DNA of 64,000 nucleotides, from NCBI GenBank assembly GCA_963816745.1, contig CAWFLQ010000006.1, positions 1,488,001 to 1,552,000 of the forward strand, in the 5' to 3' direction. Positions 16,234 through 28,436 of this stretch are shown piece by piece. The notes beneath the pieces were generated by a model. The model ran no database searches and had not been told where the DNA came from. It worked only from the letters and a program-made list of their open reading frames with translations. Position 1 is the stretch's first letter. Every line of letters starts with the position of its first letter. The stretch comes from VAZQ01 sp963816745 (GTDB taxonomy: Bacteria > Pseudomonadota > Alphaproteobacteria > Rhizobiales > Xanthobacteraceae). Made by a program: the position numbers and the translations under genes.

Positions 16234-19200
16234 ACGCCCCGCGCATCATCCCGGACGACGTCCGGCGCGTGCAGCTCGACGCGTCGGACCCCGCCGTCTC
16301 GGCCTGGGTCACGGCCAACGCCGGTGCCGGCAAGACCCACGTCCTGGCGCAGCGCGTGATCCGGCTGCTGCTCGAAGGTGTCGACCCTGCGAAGATCCTC
16401 TGCATCACCTTCACCAAGGCGGCCGCCGCCAACATGGCCAACCGCGTGTTCAGGACCTTGCGGGAATGGACCGCGCTCGACGATGCCGGGCTCGATGCCG
16501 CGATCCGCGTCGCTGCCGATCTCGCGCCGGATGCGGCACGGCGGGCCCGGGCGCGACGGCTTTTCGCCGTGGCGCTGGAGACGCCCGGCGGGCTGAAGGT
16601 GCAGACCATCCACGCCTTCTGCACGCGCGTGCTCCACCAGTTTCCGTTCGAAGCCAACGTCGCCGCCCGCTTCGACGTGCTCGACGAGGCAGCGGAATCG
16701 CAGCTCCTCGCCGACATCAGCCTCGGCGTGTTTCTCGACGCCGCGCGGCAGCCGGATGGCGTACTCGGGCGGGCGCTCGCGGTCGCGACCGCCGAGGTCG
16801 CCGACCGCACCTTCAAGGAGGTGGTCGGCGAAGCGATCCGCAAGCGCGACGCGGTGCAGAAGTGGATCAGCCACGGCGGCAGCATCGACGCGGCCACCGC
16901 CGGCCTTTGCGGCGCGCTTGGCATCTCCGGCGCCGACACGATCGAGCAGGTCGAGAAGGAGATGGTGGACGGGCCGTTTCTGCCATCGTCCACATGGGCC
17001 GCCGCAGCCGAGATGCTGGCTCGAAGCTCGAAGAATGATCGCGAGCAGGCGGAGCGATTGCAGGCAGCGCTCGCCGCCACGGCATCGGAGCGCGCCGGCT
17101 ACTACGTCCAGTTCTTTCTGACCGGTACGTCCGAGCCGCGCCAACGCCTGTTCACCAAGGCGTTCGAGGCTGACGAGCCGGGGCTCGCCGCACGTATCGA
17201 CTCCGAGCGGCCGCGGATGCTGGCCCTGATCGAGCGCCGCAAGGCCGTCGCCTGCCGCGACCGCACCGCGGCGCTCCTTGCCATCGCCGATGCCGTGATC
17301 TCCCGCTACCAGGCGGCGAAGGCCCGGCGCGGGCTCCTCGACTACGACGACCTCATCGACAAGGCTCTCGTCCTCCTAGGTGAGGATCGCGCGGCTTGGG
17401 TGCATTACAAGCTCGACCAAGGCATCGATCACGTGCTGATCGACGAGGCGCAGGATACCAGCCCCAAGCAATGGGAGATCGTCCGGCTCCTGACTGCAGA
17501 ATTTTTCGCCGGCGCCGGCGCGCGCGCCGTCAAACGGACCATCTTCGCCGTCGGCGACGAGAAGCAGTCGATCTTCTCGTTTCAGGGTGCGGTGCCGCGC
17601 GAGTTCGATACGATGCGCCGCGCGTTCGCGACCCTCTGCAGGGCGACCGATCAGGAATTGCAATTTCTGCAATTCCGGCACTCCTTTCGGTCCGGCCCCA
17701 ACGTGCTGGGGGCCGTCGACACGGTTTTCGGGCGACCGGAAGGGTTCAGCGGGCTCTCCGCCGACAACGTGAAGACCGTCCATGAAGCGCTACCCGACGC
17801 GGCGCCCGGCCTCGTCGAGATCTGGGATACGCTCAAGCCCGATGCCAAGCGCGAGATCGAGGCATGGGACGCACCTTTCGACGAGTTGACCGAAACGAGC
17901 CAGCAGGTGCGGCTGGCGACGAAAATCGCCAAGAACGTCAAACGCTGGACCGAGCAAGGTGCCGGCGCCGGCGACGTATTGGTGCTGGTGCGTCAGCGCG
18001 GGCCGTTGTTCGAGGCCATCATCCGCGCGCTGAAGAAGCCACCGCATCGCGGTCGCCGGCGCCGACCGGCTGGTGCTGACCGAACACATCGCGGTCATGG
18101 ACCTGATGGTGCTGGCGGATGCGCTGCTGCTGCCCGACGACGACCTCGCGCTCGCGACGGTGCTCAAGTCGCCGCTGCTCGGCCTCGACGACAACGACCT
18201 CTTCGAGATCGCCTGGCAACGCAAGGGATCTCTGCGCGCCGCTCTACGAGCGAAAGCGCAGACGCATGAGCATTTCGCCAAAGCTTCCACCGCGCTCGAC
18301 CGCTTCGCGGCGTGGGCGCGGCAACCCCCGTTCGCCTTCTACGCGTACGTGCTCGGCGCCGAACGCGGCCGCCAGCAATTCCTGGCGCGGCTCGGTCCCG
18401 AGGTCGACGACGCACTCGACGAGTTTCTCAATCTCGCCCTCGACTACGAGCGGCGTGAGACGCCCTCGCTGCAAGGCTTCGTCGCCTGGCTGCGCGCGGC
18501 GCAAACCAACGTGAAACGCGACATGGAGATCACCCGCCAGGAGGTGCGGGTCATGACCGTGCACGGCGCCAAGGGGCTGGAGGCACCGATCGTCATTCTC
18601 GCTGACACCACGACGGAGCCCGCCGGGCCGGCGCAGCGCCAACCGAAACTCATCACGCTCGCCCACGACGGCGTGCCCGGCAACCCCGATCGTTTCGTAT
18701 GGGGCCGCGCCAAGGCGACAGACGTGGCGCCGGTGGCCGCCGCGCGCGAGCAAGTGCGGCGCGACGCCGAGGACGAGCATCGGCGGTTGCTCTACGTCGC
18801 GATGACGCGCGCCATCGACCGGCTCATCGTGTGTGGGGCAGAGGGCGCCCGCCGGCCGCCACAGGGCTGCTGGTGGAATCTGGTGGCGGAAGCGCTGCGG
18901 CCGGTGTCGGTCGAGGAGCCGGCCGACGACGGCGAAGGAAATGTTTGGCGCTATCGCAAGACGCCCCCGCTCGCCGGCAAGGCAACTTCGCCGGCCGAAC
19001 CCGATGCGCCGGCGGTCGCAGGCGACCTGCCCCCTTGGCTCGACCAAGACGCGCCGGCCGAGCCGGCGGCGGTTCTGCCGCTCTCGCCATCGAGCGCCTA
19101 TGACGACGAAGTCCCGGCGCGGCGAAGCGCTGCCGGGGACCGCGCCGACGAGCCCGGTTCAGGGCGAGTGTCCGGCGCGGCCACTATAGAGTTGCCGCGC

Positions 19201-19764
19201 TGGCCGCTCGCTTCGCTCGCCAGCGCGGCCCGCGCGGAGCGGAAGCAGGCGATGGCGCGCGGTGTGCTGCTGCACCGGCTGCTGCAGTCGCTGCCCGACA
19301 TTCCACGCGAGGCGCGTCCCGCGGCCGCCCGGCGTCATCTCGCGCGCAACGCTGAGGCATTCAGTGCCGAGCACCGCGAGGCCATGGTCGAGGAGGTCCT
19401 CCGCGTGCTCGACGATTCGCGTTTTTCCGAGCTGTTCATGCCGGGGAGCCGGGCCGAGGTGCCGATCGTCGGACGCCTTTCGCTCGCTGGCCGGCCCGTT
19501 GCCGTTTCCGGCCTGGTGGACCGCCTCGCCATCACCGACGATTCGGTGCTGATCGCCGACTACAAGACGAATCGTCCCGCCCCGCGCCGGCCGGAGGATG
19601 TGCCAACCTATGTAACTCAGCTTGCCCTCTATCGCGCTCTGCTCGCCCAGCTCTATCCCGGCAAGCGCGTTCGGGCCGCACTGATTTGGACCGATGTGCC
19701 TGATTTAATGGAGCTTTCCGACGCGACGCTGGACGCCGGGCTAACCCGTGTCACCTCCCTGTGA
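16230..19764 (+). CDS. addA: AddA subunit of the AddAB helicase-nuclease (one frameshift; repeat inserted)
   Basis: AddA is the motor and second nuclease of AddAB. Visible helicase motifs are Walker A ANAGAGKTHVLAQRVIR, CITFTKAAAANMANR, DYDDLIDKAL, IDEAQDTSPKQW, GDEKQSIFSFQGA, and MTVHGAKGLEAPIVILADTT, followed by YVAMTRAIDRL. The C-terminal nuclease has RGVLLHRLLQSLPD and LIADYKTNRPAPR. A frame change near 18043 interrupts the protein between GPLFEAIIRALKK and IAVAGADRLVLTEH and is probably an indel. In the linker before the nuclease domain an 89-base palindromic repeat (19141-19229) is read in frame as ADEPGSGRVSGAATIELPRW and following residues. The gene overlaps addB by four bases. Confidence 0.92.
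19141..19229 (+). repeat. Palindromic dispersed repeat inserted in frame within addA
   Basis: Two stem-loops in tandem: CGCGCCG (19141-19147) with CGGCGCG (19173-19179), and CCGCGCTGG (19195-19203) with CCAGCGCGG (19220-19228). A nearly identical copy lies at 41847-41937 between two tRNA genes. The first 39 bases are the same in both. Here the element is translated as part of AddA, between the helicase and nuclease domains. Confidence 0.8.
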
Positions 19765-19854
19765 AGCCGCCTTGACGCTTCGCGGGCCCGTTCATAGGTT
19801 GACCGTTCCAAACGAGGCGCTTCGCCTCTGCTCCAGGACAACGAGGTAATCCCT

Positions 19855-20175
19855 ATGGCCGTTGGCAAGGTTTCGGACACCACTTTCGAATCCGAGGTGT
19901 TGAAGGCGACCGGCCCGGTCGTGGTGGATTTCTGGGCGGAATGGTGCGGCCCCTGCCGCATGATCGCGCCCGCGCTCGAGGAGATTTCAGGCTCGCTCGG
20001 CGAGAAGGTGAAGATCGTCAAGCTCAACGTCGACGAGAACCCGCACACCGCGGCGAAGTACGGCATCCAGTCGATCCCGACGCTGATGATCTTCAAGGAC
20101 GGACAGATGGCTTCGAGCCATCGCGGCGCCGCGCCCAAGCAAAAGCTCGAGCAGTGGATCTCCACCGCGGTGTGA
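19855..20175 (+). CDS. trxA: Thioredoxin 1
   Basis: A 106-residue cytoplasmic thioredoxin with the redox centre WAEWCGPCRMIAP and the cis-proline loop QSIPTLMIFKDG. It reduces protein disulfides, including ribonucleotide reductase and other enzymes. The start MAVGKVSDTTFESEVLKATG is preceded by GAGGTAAT. It lies 90 bases after addA on the same strand, the usual order in this group, and is followed by a strong hairpin terminator. There is nothing odd in the sequence. Confidence 0.96.
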   Translation: MAVGKVSDTTFESEVLKATGPVVVDFWAEWCGPCRMIAPALEEISGSLGEKVKIVKLNVDENPHTAAKYGIQSIPTLMIFKDGQMASSHRGAAPKQKLEQWISTAV

Positions 20176-20204
20176 CGCCGCCCGCATAGGCAAAGATTTC
20201 TGCG

Positions 20205-20234
20205 ACGCCCGGCCTCTCGGCCGGGCGTTTGCGT
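20205..20234. terminator. Hairpin terminator between trxA and folC
   Basis: ACGCCCGGCC and GGCCGGGCGT form a 10-base stem with a four-base loop (20205-20228), followed by a T-rich run on the plus strand. It lies between the convergent trxA and folC stops and probably serves trxA. Confidence 0.8.
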
Positions 20235-20235
20235 T

Positions 20236-21558
20236 TTATGCCGGCAGCATGCCGTTGGCGCTGAGCACCTCGCCGGCGAGATAGAGCGAGCCGGTGATCA
20301 GAACCCGCGGTGGCGGATCGAGCTCGAAGCGTCCGATCGCGGCGAGCGCCAATTCCAAGCTCTCGCTCCCCTGCGCCGGGATGCCGACGGTCCGCGCGAT
20401 GTCGGCGATCGCGTCAGCGGGCAGGCTCTTGTCCTGACGCGGGATCGGCACCGCCACGATGCGGCGGGCGAGCCCGGTAAAATTCCGCAGGAAGCTCTCG
20501 CAGTCCTTGGTCGCGAGCATGCCGATCACCAGAATCAACGGGCGCGAGACCCGCTCCTCGAGGTCGGCCAGCGCGTTGGCGATGGCGCGCCCGCCGTCGG
20601 CGTTGTGGCCGCCGTCGAGCCAAAGCTCGCTGCCCGCCGGCACGAGCGCCGCGAGCGGTCCGTGAGCCAGCCGCTGCATGCGCGCCGGCCAATCCGCCTT
20701 GGCGATGCCGGCCTCGAACGACATGGAGGGAATTTTCAGCGCATCCACGGCGCGCAAGGCCGCGATGGCGACGCCGGCATTCTCGAACTGGTGGCGGCCA
20801 TAAAGCTTCGGCGCCGGAAGGTCGAGCAGACCGTCGTCGTCCTGATAGACGAGGCGTCCGCGCTCCTCGGTCGCCGTCCAGTCCTCGCCGGCGATCTTGA
20901 TCGGCGCCTTGACCTTGGCAGCCTGGCGCTCGATCGCGATCAACGCTTCACGCGGCTGTGCCGCGATGATGGCGGGGGTGTCCGGCTTGAGAATTCCGGC
21001 CTTCTCCGCAGCGATCTTGCCGATGGTATCGCCGAGATGCTCGGCATGGTCGAACGAGACCGGCGTGATCACGCTGGCAAGCGGGCGCTCGATCACGTTG
21101 GTCGCGTCCAGCCGTCCTCCCAGCCCGACTTCGAGCAGGAGCACATCCGCGGGGTGGCGCGCAAAAAGAAGGAGCCCGGCCGCGGTCGTGATCTCGAACA
21201 CGGTGATGGGCGCGCCATCATTGGCACGCTCGCATTCGGCGAGAGCGTCGCCGAGCTCCGCGTCCGAGGCGAGGCGTCCTTCATGCCCCTTTGCGCCGAG
21301 GCGAAAGCGCTCGTTGAAGCGCACGAGATGCGGCGACGTGTAGACGTGCACGGAGAGGCCCGCCGCTTCCAGGATCGCGCGCATGAAGGCGATGGTGGAG
21401 CCCTTGCCGTTGGTCCCGGCGACATGGATCACCGGCGGCAGCCGCCGCTGCGGATGACCGAGTGCCGCGAGAACGCGCCACATCCGATCGAGCGAAAGAT
21501 CGATCAGCTTGGGATGCAGCGCCGTGAGCCGCGCGACGATGGAATCGATAGCGGTCAT
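20236..21558 (-). CDS. folC: Bifunctional dihydrofolate / folylpolyglutamate synthase
   Basis: FolC joins glutamate to dihydropteroate and extends the polyglutamate tail of folates. The 440-residue frame is intact. It has the ATP loop HVAGTNGKGSTIAFMRAILE, the block VYTSPHLVRFNERFR, the metal-site segment EVGLGGRLDATNVI and the C-terminal ligase region with ELWLDGGHNADGGRAIA. It is downstream of accD in the same direction, as in other alphaproteobacteria (trp genes, accD, folC). The gap to accD is about 160 bases, so it may have its own promoter. Confidence 0.95.
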   Translation of the reverse strand: MTAIDSIVARLTALHPKLIDLSLDRMWRVLAALGHPQRRLPPVIHVAGTNGKGSTIAFMRAILEAAGLSVHVYTSPHLVRFNERFRLGAKGHEGRLASDAELGDALAECERANDGAPITVFEITTAAGLLLFARHPADVLLLEVGLGGRLDATNVIERPLASVITPVSFDHAEHLGDTIGKIAAEKAGILKPDTPAIIAAQPREALIAIERQAAKVKAPIKIAGEDWTATEERGRLVYQDDDGLLDLPAPKLYGRHQFENAGVAIAALRAVDALKIPSMSFEAGIAKADWPARMQRLAHGPLAALVPAGSELWLDGGHNADGGRAIANALADLEERVSRPLILVIGMLATKDCESFLRNFTGLARRIVAVPIPRQDKSLPADAIADIARTVGIPAQGSESLELALAAIGRFELDPPPRVLITGSLYLAGEVLSANGMLPA

Positions 21559-21716
21559 GAGTTGACGAAGGTCATCAGTCCATAAAGATCATGAAGCGAT
21601 GAGGTTCCCTGGCTCCGAACGCGGATTGCCGTGGTCTCGTTCCAAGGATACCGGATCGCCCGCTCCCCGCCTATGCGAGGGATCGACGGCACGAGCGATA
21701 TAGCGGGATTTCGAGA

Positions 21717-22610
<894 letters not shown>

Positions 22611-22680
22611 GCTTCGAACCCGCCTCGCTGCCTTTACGCCGTAATATATGGCGTGCCGGACCGGGCTTGGCAACTCGGCG

Positions 22681-23214
22681 CTATGGCATCCTGCGCGCCC
22701 GCATCTCCATCTCGAGCGTCCACGTCTTGCCCTTGTCGACAGACGCCTCGCCGAGCCACCTGAACGAGCGATCGGAGATTTCGACGAAACGCCAACGCCG
22801 CACGATGCCCTCATGCTCCTCGCCCATCTGCACGATGTCGTTGCCGACGGCGCGGCCGATCTGGCGAATTTCAAAAGGCCGCGTCGGCTCGAAAAACGTG
22901 ATGTGCCAGGCATCGATCGCCGGATCATACCAGCGGAACGTGGAGCCGTAGAAGTGCCAAGGCTCGGCGGCCTCCTCGTTGCGCAGCCGTCGCGCCGGAA
23001 ATATCCAGACGTCCTGGATCGCCCGGCCGTCGAGCACCCAATCGAAATGCCACTCGCCTTCGGCGCGGCGCGTCGGTCCATTCAGCTCGTGCCAATCGAC
23101 GTCGAGATGCCACGATCCCACGAACTGGCCGTAGAGCCGCAGCTTGGACGCCGTGGCGGCATTGGCCTGCGCCGAGCCAAGCGCCTCCAGCATCGGACGG
23201 TGTTGCAGTGTCAT
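22681..23214 (-). CDS. Hypothetical cytoplasmic beta-barrel-like protein
   Basis: A 177-residue protein without signal peptide. It is rich in Trp and acidic residues in patterns such as GQFVGSWHLDVDWHELNG, EGEWHFDWVLDGRAIQDVW and YGSTFRWYDPAIDAWHITFF, which suggest an up-and-down beta barrel of the lipocalin or DUF1579-like kind. I do not recognise a precise function. It follows the AraC-type regulator by 35 bases in the same direction, so the two may be co-transcribed, and both sit in a segment that breaks the usual accD-trpA neighbourhood. Confidence 0.75.
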   Translation of the reverse strand: MTLQHRPMLEALGSAQANAATASKLRLYGQFVGSWHLDVDWHELNGPTRRAEGEWHFDWVLDGRAIQDVWIFPARRLRNEEAAEPWHFYGSTFRWYDPAIDAWHITFFEPTRPFEIRQIGRAVGNDIVQMGEEHEGIVRRWRFVEISDRSFRWLGEASVDKGKTWTLEMEMRARRMP

Positions 23215-23249
23215 TCGCTCTGTCCTCCACGCTTCCCTCTCCTCGGAGG

Positions 23250-24101
23250 TCAGCCTAGAGCAAGGGCGGCAAGCCGTTCTTGGAAAATCTTGCGGTCGCC
23301 CCTCGCCGCCTGGCGGAACCTCCGCGGCGAGACACCGGCGATGCGATGGAACGTGCGCACGAAATTGGAGAGATCGGCGAAACCGACGTCGAGCGCGACG
23401 TCGGTGATCGAGCGGTCGTCGGCGGCGAGCAGGCGCGCCGCGTTGCGCAGCCGGGAGCGGAGCAGATACTGGTGCGGGGTCACGCCCAGAACGAGGGCGA
23501 ACATCCGCAGGAAGTGGAATGGGCTGAGGCCGACGGCGTTTGCAGCACTCGCGACATCGATCGGCTCATGCGCATGAGCGTCGATCCACAGCGCTGCCTC
23601 CACCGCGCGGCGGCGGTCTTGCGTCCGCACGGCTGGTCGCTTGGACTTGCGCCCGGAAACGACCTCGACGAAGCGGACGGCGAGCAGCAGCGCCGCCTCG
23701 TCGAGACCGACCTCGCTCCTGCCTTCGGCCGCGGCCTGCGCGAGCTCGCCGAGCACGACGAGATCGGGCAGCGGCGGCACCGCGCCGATCCGCCAGACGT
23801 CGGCACGATCGCCGATCGTCTCGATCAGTGCCGCGTCGAGCTCGAAGGACAGACACTCGTCGCCGCAGACGTGGTGATCGTGCGTGCAGACGTATTCATC
23901 GCCGGGATGGCCGACCAGGATCGAGCCCGCCACCAGCTCGAACGATTGGCCCCGAACGTCGTATCCAAAGCTGCCCTTCCGCACATAGGACACTGAGAAT
24001 CCGCCGTGCAGCTCGGCGAACGGCGCGTCCGCCGGTCCCAAGTTGCACCGGTAGTCCGTGACCGCAATCGGTCCGTGTTGCCAAATCGTCGTGGCCGTCA
24101 T
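23250..24101 (-). CDS. AraC-family transcriptional regulator
   Basis: A 283-residue regulator. The N-terminal 150 residues are a cupin-like sensing part (GGFSVSYVRKGSFGYDV, ILVGHPGDEYVCTHDHHVCG). The C-terminal 100 residues hold two helix-turn-helix units: IDVASAANAVGLSPFHFLRM and SITDVALDVGFADLSNFVRT, ending HRIAGVSPRRFRQ. The Cys and His residues in EYVCTHDHHVCGDECLS could bind metal or act as a redox sensor, but that is conjecture. It lies between ogt and an unknown gene, all in the same direction, and may control them. No target site is evident. Confidence 0.88.
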   Translation of the reverse strand: MTATTIWQHGPIAVTDYRCNLGPADAPFAELHGGFSVSYVRKGSFGYDVRGQSFELVAGSILVGHPGDEYVCTHDHHVCGDECLSFELDAALIETIGDRADVWRIGAVPPLPDLVVLGELAQAAAEGRSEVGLDEAALLLAVRFVEVVSGRKSKRPAVRTQDRRRAVEAALWIDAHAHEPIDVASAANAVGLSPFHFLRMFALVLGVTPHQYLLRSRLRNAARLLAADDRSITDVALDVGFADLSNFVRTFHRIAGVSPRRFRQAARGDRKIFQERLAALALG

Positions 24102-24166
24102 GGCCTGAATCTATTGCGGCCGCCTCGCCGATCAACCCGGCGGGAACCGCGCACGCACACATGTGC

Positions 24167-24760
24167 TCAGCGCGAGCGCCGCCGCCGCGGCTCGAGCGCG
24201 AGGCCGAAGGTGCTGTCGCCGTCGAACAGCGTCGGCGCGTCGCTGGTGCGGGCGCGCTCGATGGTGAGCATTCGGAGCTTCGTGGTGAGGCCGCCTTTGG
24301 CGGAGAAGCCGCCCGCCTTGCCGCCGGCCGCCAGCACGCGATGGCACGGCACGACGATCGGGAACGGGTTTCGCCCCAGCGCCTGCCCGACGTCGCGCGC
24401 CAGGCCCCGATCGCCGAGCCGTGTCGCGATCTCGCCATAGGTCAGCGTTGTGCCGGGCGGGATGGTTTGCGCGATAGCGTAGACACGGCGCTCGAACTCC
24501 GGCACGCGCGCCATGTCGAGCACGACCTCGGAGAGATCGATCGCCTCGCCCCGCAGGAGCGCGACGATATCGTCGATCACCTCCTGCACATCAGGCGGCG
24601 GCGAAGCTTCACCGGCTTCCGGACATTTGCGCAGCAGGCACGCGCGGGTTTCCCGGTCGCTTCCCTCCGGCAGTTGCACCCCGGCCACGCCGCACGGACC
24701 CCAGGCGATGCCGCAACGCCCTATTTCTGTGTCGAAGAGTGTAAGGCCATGTGTCGTCAT
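24167..24760 (-). CDS. ogt: Methylated-DNA-protein cysteine methyltransferase
   Basis: A suicide DNA repair protein that takes the alkyl group from O6-methylguanine onto its own Cys. The active site NPFPIVVPCHRVLAAGGKAG is present (PCHRV), as is the helix IPPGTTLTYGEIATRLGDRG that enters the DNA minor groove. The 197-residue length is normal. There is no fused Ada N-terminal domain, but an AraC-family gene lies next to it, 65 bases downstream on the same strand. The pair might act together as sensor and repair enzyme, which is inference only. Confidence 0.92.
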   Translation of the reverse strand: MTTHGLTLFDTEIGRCGIAWGPCGVAGVQLPEGSDRETRACLLRKCPEAGEASPPPDVQEVIDDIVALLRGEAIDLSEVVLDMARVPEFERRVYAIAQTIPPGTTLTYGEIATRLGDRGLARDVGQALGRNPFPIVVPCHRVLAAGGKAGGFSAKGGLTTKLRMLTIERARTSDAPTLFDGDSTFGLALEPRRRRSR

Positions 24761-24833
24761 GATGCGGCTACCTTAACATTTGCCGCAAATCCGGTCGCCC
24801 CGGATCTTGCTCTCTATTCCGCAGCGTGCGCAG

Positions 24834-25688
24834 TCAAGCTTGCGCAGACTGCGTAAACTTGTCTGCGCGGGCACCACGTACGCCGCGGGCAAGCTCGGCC
24901 ACCAGGCCGGTCACCGCCTCGACCGTTTTCGGCGTCGCTTTGTCGTCGCGGTCGAGGCTCGCCTTGAGCGCGCTCACCAGCGCCGAGCCGACGACGACGC
25001 CATCGGCGCCGGATGCGATCGCGGCCGCCTGCTCGGCGGTGCGCACACCGAAGCCGACCGCCACCGGCAGCTTGGTGTGGCGCTTGATGCGCGCGACCGC
25101 GCCGGTGACCTTGCCGGGATCCGGAGTGGCGGCGCCGGTGATGCCGGTGATGGAGACGTAGTAGACGAAGCCCGAGGTGTTCGCGAGCACTGCCGGGAGG
25201 CGCTTGTCGTCGGTCGTGGGCGTGGCAAGACGGATGAAGTTGAGCCCGGCGGCGAGCGCGGGCAGGCACAGCTCCTTGTCCTCCTCGGGCGGCAGATCCA
25301 CCACGATGAGGCCGTCAACTCCGGCGGATTTCGCGTCCGCGAGAAAACGCTCGACGCCGAAGATATAGATGGGATTGTAGTAGCCCATCAGCACGATCGG
25401 CGTCGAATTGTCCGTCTTCCGAAAACCGCGCACCATGTCGAGCGTCTTCGTCAGGGTCTGGCCAGCCTTGAGTGCGCGCTGCGACGACATTTGAATAGCC
25501 GGGCCGTCCGCCATCGGATCGGTGAACGGCATGCCGAGCTCGATCACGTCGGCGCCGGCCTTGGGCAATGCGTGCAGGATCGCGAGCGAGGTCGCCGGAT
25601 CGGGATCGCCGGCGGTGAGGAACGTCACCAGCGCGGCGCGGCCGTCGGCCTTCAATTGGGAGAAGCGCTGATCGATACGCGTGCTCAT
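24834..25688 (-). CDS. trpA: Tryptophan synthase alpha chain
   Basis: TrpA splits indole-3-glycerol phosphate to indole and glyceraldehyde 3-phosphate. The 284-residue protein starts MSTRIDQRFSQLKADGRAAL at 25688. The catalytic Glu is in ADVIELGMPFTDPMADGPAI and the catalytic Asp in VDGLIVVDLPPEE. It works in a complex with TrpB, encoded upstream on the same strand with a 73-residue membrane protein gene between them. The upstream part of the ORF before Met 25688 is a shadow with no family similarity. Confidence 0.95.
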   Translation of the reverse strand: MSTRIDQRFSQLKADGRAALVTFLTAGDPDPATSLAILHALPKAGADVIELGMPFTDPMADGPAIQMSSQRALKAGQTLTKTLDMVRGFRKTDNSTPIVLMGYYNPIYIFGVERFLADAKSAGVDGLIVVDLPPEEDKELCLPALAAGLNFIRLATPTTDDKRLPAVLANTSGFVYYVSITGITGAATPDPGKVTGAVARIKRHTKLPVAVGFGVRTAEQAAAIASGADGVVVGSALVSALKASLDRDDKATPKTVEAVTGLVAELARGVRGARADKFTQSAQA

Positions 25689-25713
25689 GAGCTGCGGGCT
25701 GCTTCGTTCATGG

Positions 25714-25935
25714 TCATTCGGATGAGTCTTTGCGCCGGCGCAGGCGCATCGCGGCCATGCGGACATTGATGGTTCCGAGCATCAAGATCACGAATGACCC
25801 GATGAACTGCACCCATTCTTTTTTCTCCACGATGGGTCCGGGGGTGAACAGCCGAACGCGCAGGAAGTAGGCGATGTAGGCTACGGACACGACGATCAAA
25901 ATCCAGCCGATGACCTGCTGCCGGCTGATCACCAT
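25714..25935 (-). CDS. Small membrane protein of unknown function within the trp operon
   Basis: A 73-residue protein with two hydrophobic segments (residues 7-26, IGWILIVVSVAYIAYFL; residues 45-62, FIGSFVILMLGTINVRMAAM) and a basic Arg-rich C-terminus. It lies between trpB and trpA in the same direction, with 13 and 25 bases of spacing, so it is very likely part of the operon. I do not recognise a family. The topology suggests an inner-membrane hairpin. A role in tryptophan synthesis is unproven. Confidence 0.7.
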   Translation of the reverse strand: MVISRQQVIGWILIVVSVAYIAYFLRVRLFTPGPIVEKKEWVQFIGSFVILMLGTINVRMAAMRLRRRKDSSE

Positions 25936-25948
25936 ATACGACTCCCAA

Positions 25949-27195
<1,247 letters not shown>

Positions 27196-27199
<4 letters not shown>

Positions 27200-27879
27200 G
27201 CGCCGCTCATCGCTTTCCTGGCAGGGCCGAGCCTGTCGGCGGCATCGCGTGCCGCGCGGACAAAGGCGCGGATTTTCTCCACATCTTTCACGCCGGGCGC
27301 GCGCTCGACGCCGGAGGAGACGTCGACGCCGTCCGCCGCCGTGATCGTCAGCGCCTCCTCGACGTTGCCAGCATCGAGCCCGCCCGAGAGGATGAACGGG
27401 ACGTCGAGCTTGAGGTTCTCGAGCAGCCGCCAGTCGAAGCTCTTGCCGAGCCCGCCCGGCCGGGTTGCGTCACGCGGCGCGCGCGCATCGAACAGCAGTT
27501 GCTCCGCCAGCTTGTCGTAGAGCCGGATCGGCGAGAGGTCTACCCGTTCCGCGATCGGCAAGGCCTTGATGACCGGCAGGCCGAAGCGCGTGCGCACCAC
27601 GACCACGCGGTCCGGCGTCTCCCGGCCGTGGAGCTGCAGCATGTCCGGCTTGATTGCGTCGATGATGGTCGCGACCTGCTCGTCGTTGGCGTCGACCGAG
27701 AGCGCGACCTTGAGCGCCCTGCCCCGTACGCGCCTCGCGAGTGCGCGCGCGGCCTCGAAACCGACGTTGCGCGGCGACGGCCCAAAGAACACGAAGCCGA
27801 CCATGTCGGCGCCGGCATCGATGGCGGCGTCCAGCGCCTCGGGGGTCTTCAGGCCGCAGATTTTGACGAGAAGGGCCAT
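27196..27879 (-). CDS. trpF: Phosphoribosylanthranilate isomerase
   Basis: TrpF converts phosphoribosylanthranilate to the ribulose form in tryptophan synthesis. The 227-residue TIM barrel starts MALLVKICGLKTPEALDAAI, with the catalytic Cys in KICGLK. The general acid Asp is in ALSVDANDEQ, and the phosphate sites are in FILSGGLDAGNVEEAL and GVDVSSGVERAPGVKD. It is the first gene of a trpF-trpB-small ORF-trpA operon; the promoter is probably in 27880-28058. Confidence 0.96.
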
Positions 27880-28058
27880 TTCACGCGAGCTGTTTGATTG
27901 GTCTCACGGGCGCAACACCGAGCGCGGGTAGCTCGATCGTCGCAACATCGTGGACGATGTCATCGTCGATGCGCCAGTTATAGCATGAACGGGCCAAATC
28001 ACCACCCGCGGGTGGGTATCTAACCGATTGATCGGACAAGAAACTTCGCGGCGTTGGT

Positions 28059-28436
28059 CTACGCGGCCGGGGGCGGGATGGTGAGGCGCGGCGTGTAGTC
28101 CGCCGGCATCGGCCGGCCGGGAAGCTCGCCCGCTCCGGTGCGCCGCTTGAGCTGGTCGAGCTCGGCGCGCAGCTCCCGCGCTTCTCCCTGCGCGAGCCGC
28201 GCGGCGCGGCGCCATTTGCCCTGCCTGAGCCAAGCGGCGACGCCACCCACCACCACGCCGCCGATGACGAGCGCCAGGACCAGCACATAGAGCGGCAGCG
28301 GCAACGTAAAGGCGGGGTGCGCCTGATCGAAAGGATCGAAGGAGACCACGACGGTCTGCCGGTTCGCCACCGCGAGCGCGATGACAACGATCGCGAGCGG
28401 CACCAGGATCAGCGCCGTGACGAATTTGCGGATCAT
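28059..28436 (-). CDS. LapA-domain inner membrane protein
   Basis: A 125-residue protein of the LapA (DUF1049) family. It has two transmembrane helices (residues 5-24, FVTALILVPLAIVVIALAVA; residues 48-68, LYVLVLALVIGGVVVGGVAA) joined by a short periplasmic loop with NRQTVVVSFDPFD, followed by a basic coiled-coil-like tail (AARLAQGEARELRAELDQL). In enterobacteria LapA works with LapB in control of lipopolysaccharide synthesis; whether that holds here is unknown. It stands between ihfB and trpF on the same strand. Confidence 0.82.
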   Translation of the reverse strand: MIRKFVTALILVPLAIVVIALAVANRQTVVVSFDPFDQAHPAFTLPLPLYVLVLALVIGGVVVGGVAAWLRQGKWRRAARLAQGEARELRAELDQLKRRTGAGELPGRPMPADYTPRLTIPPPAA

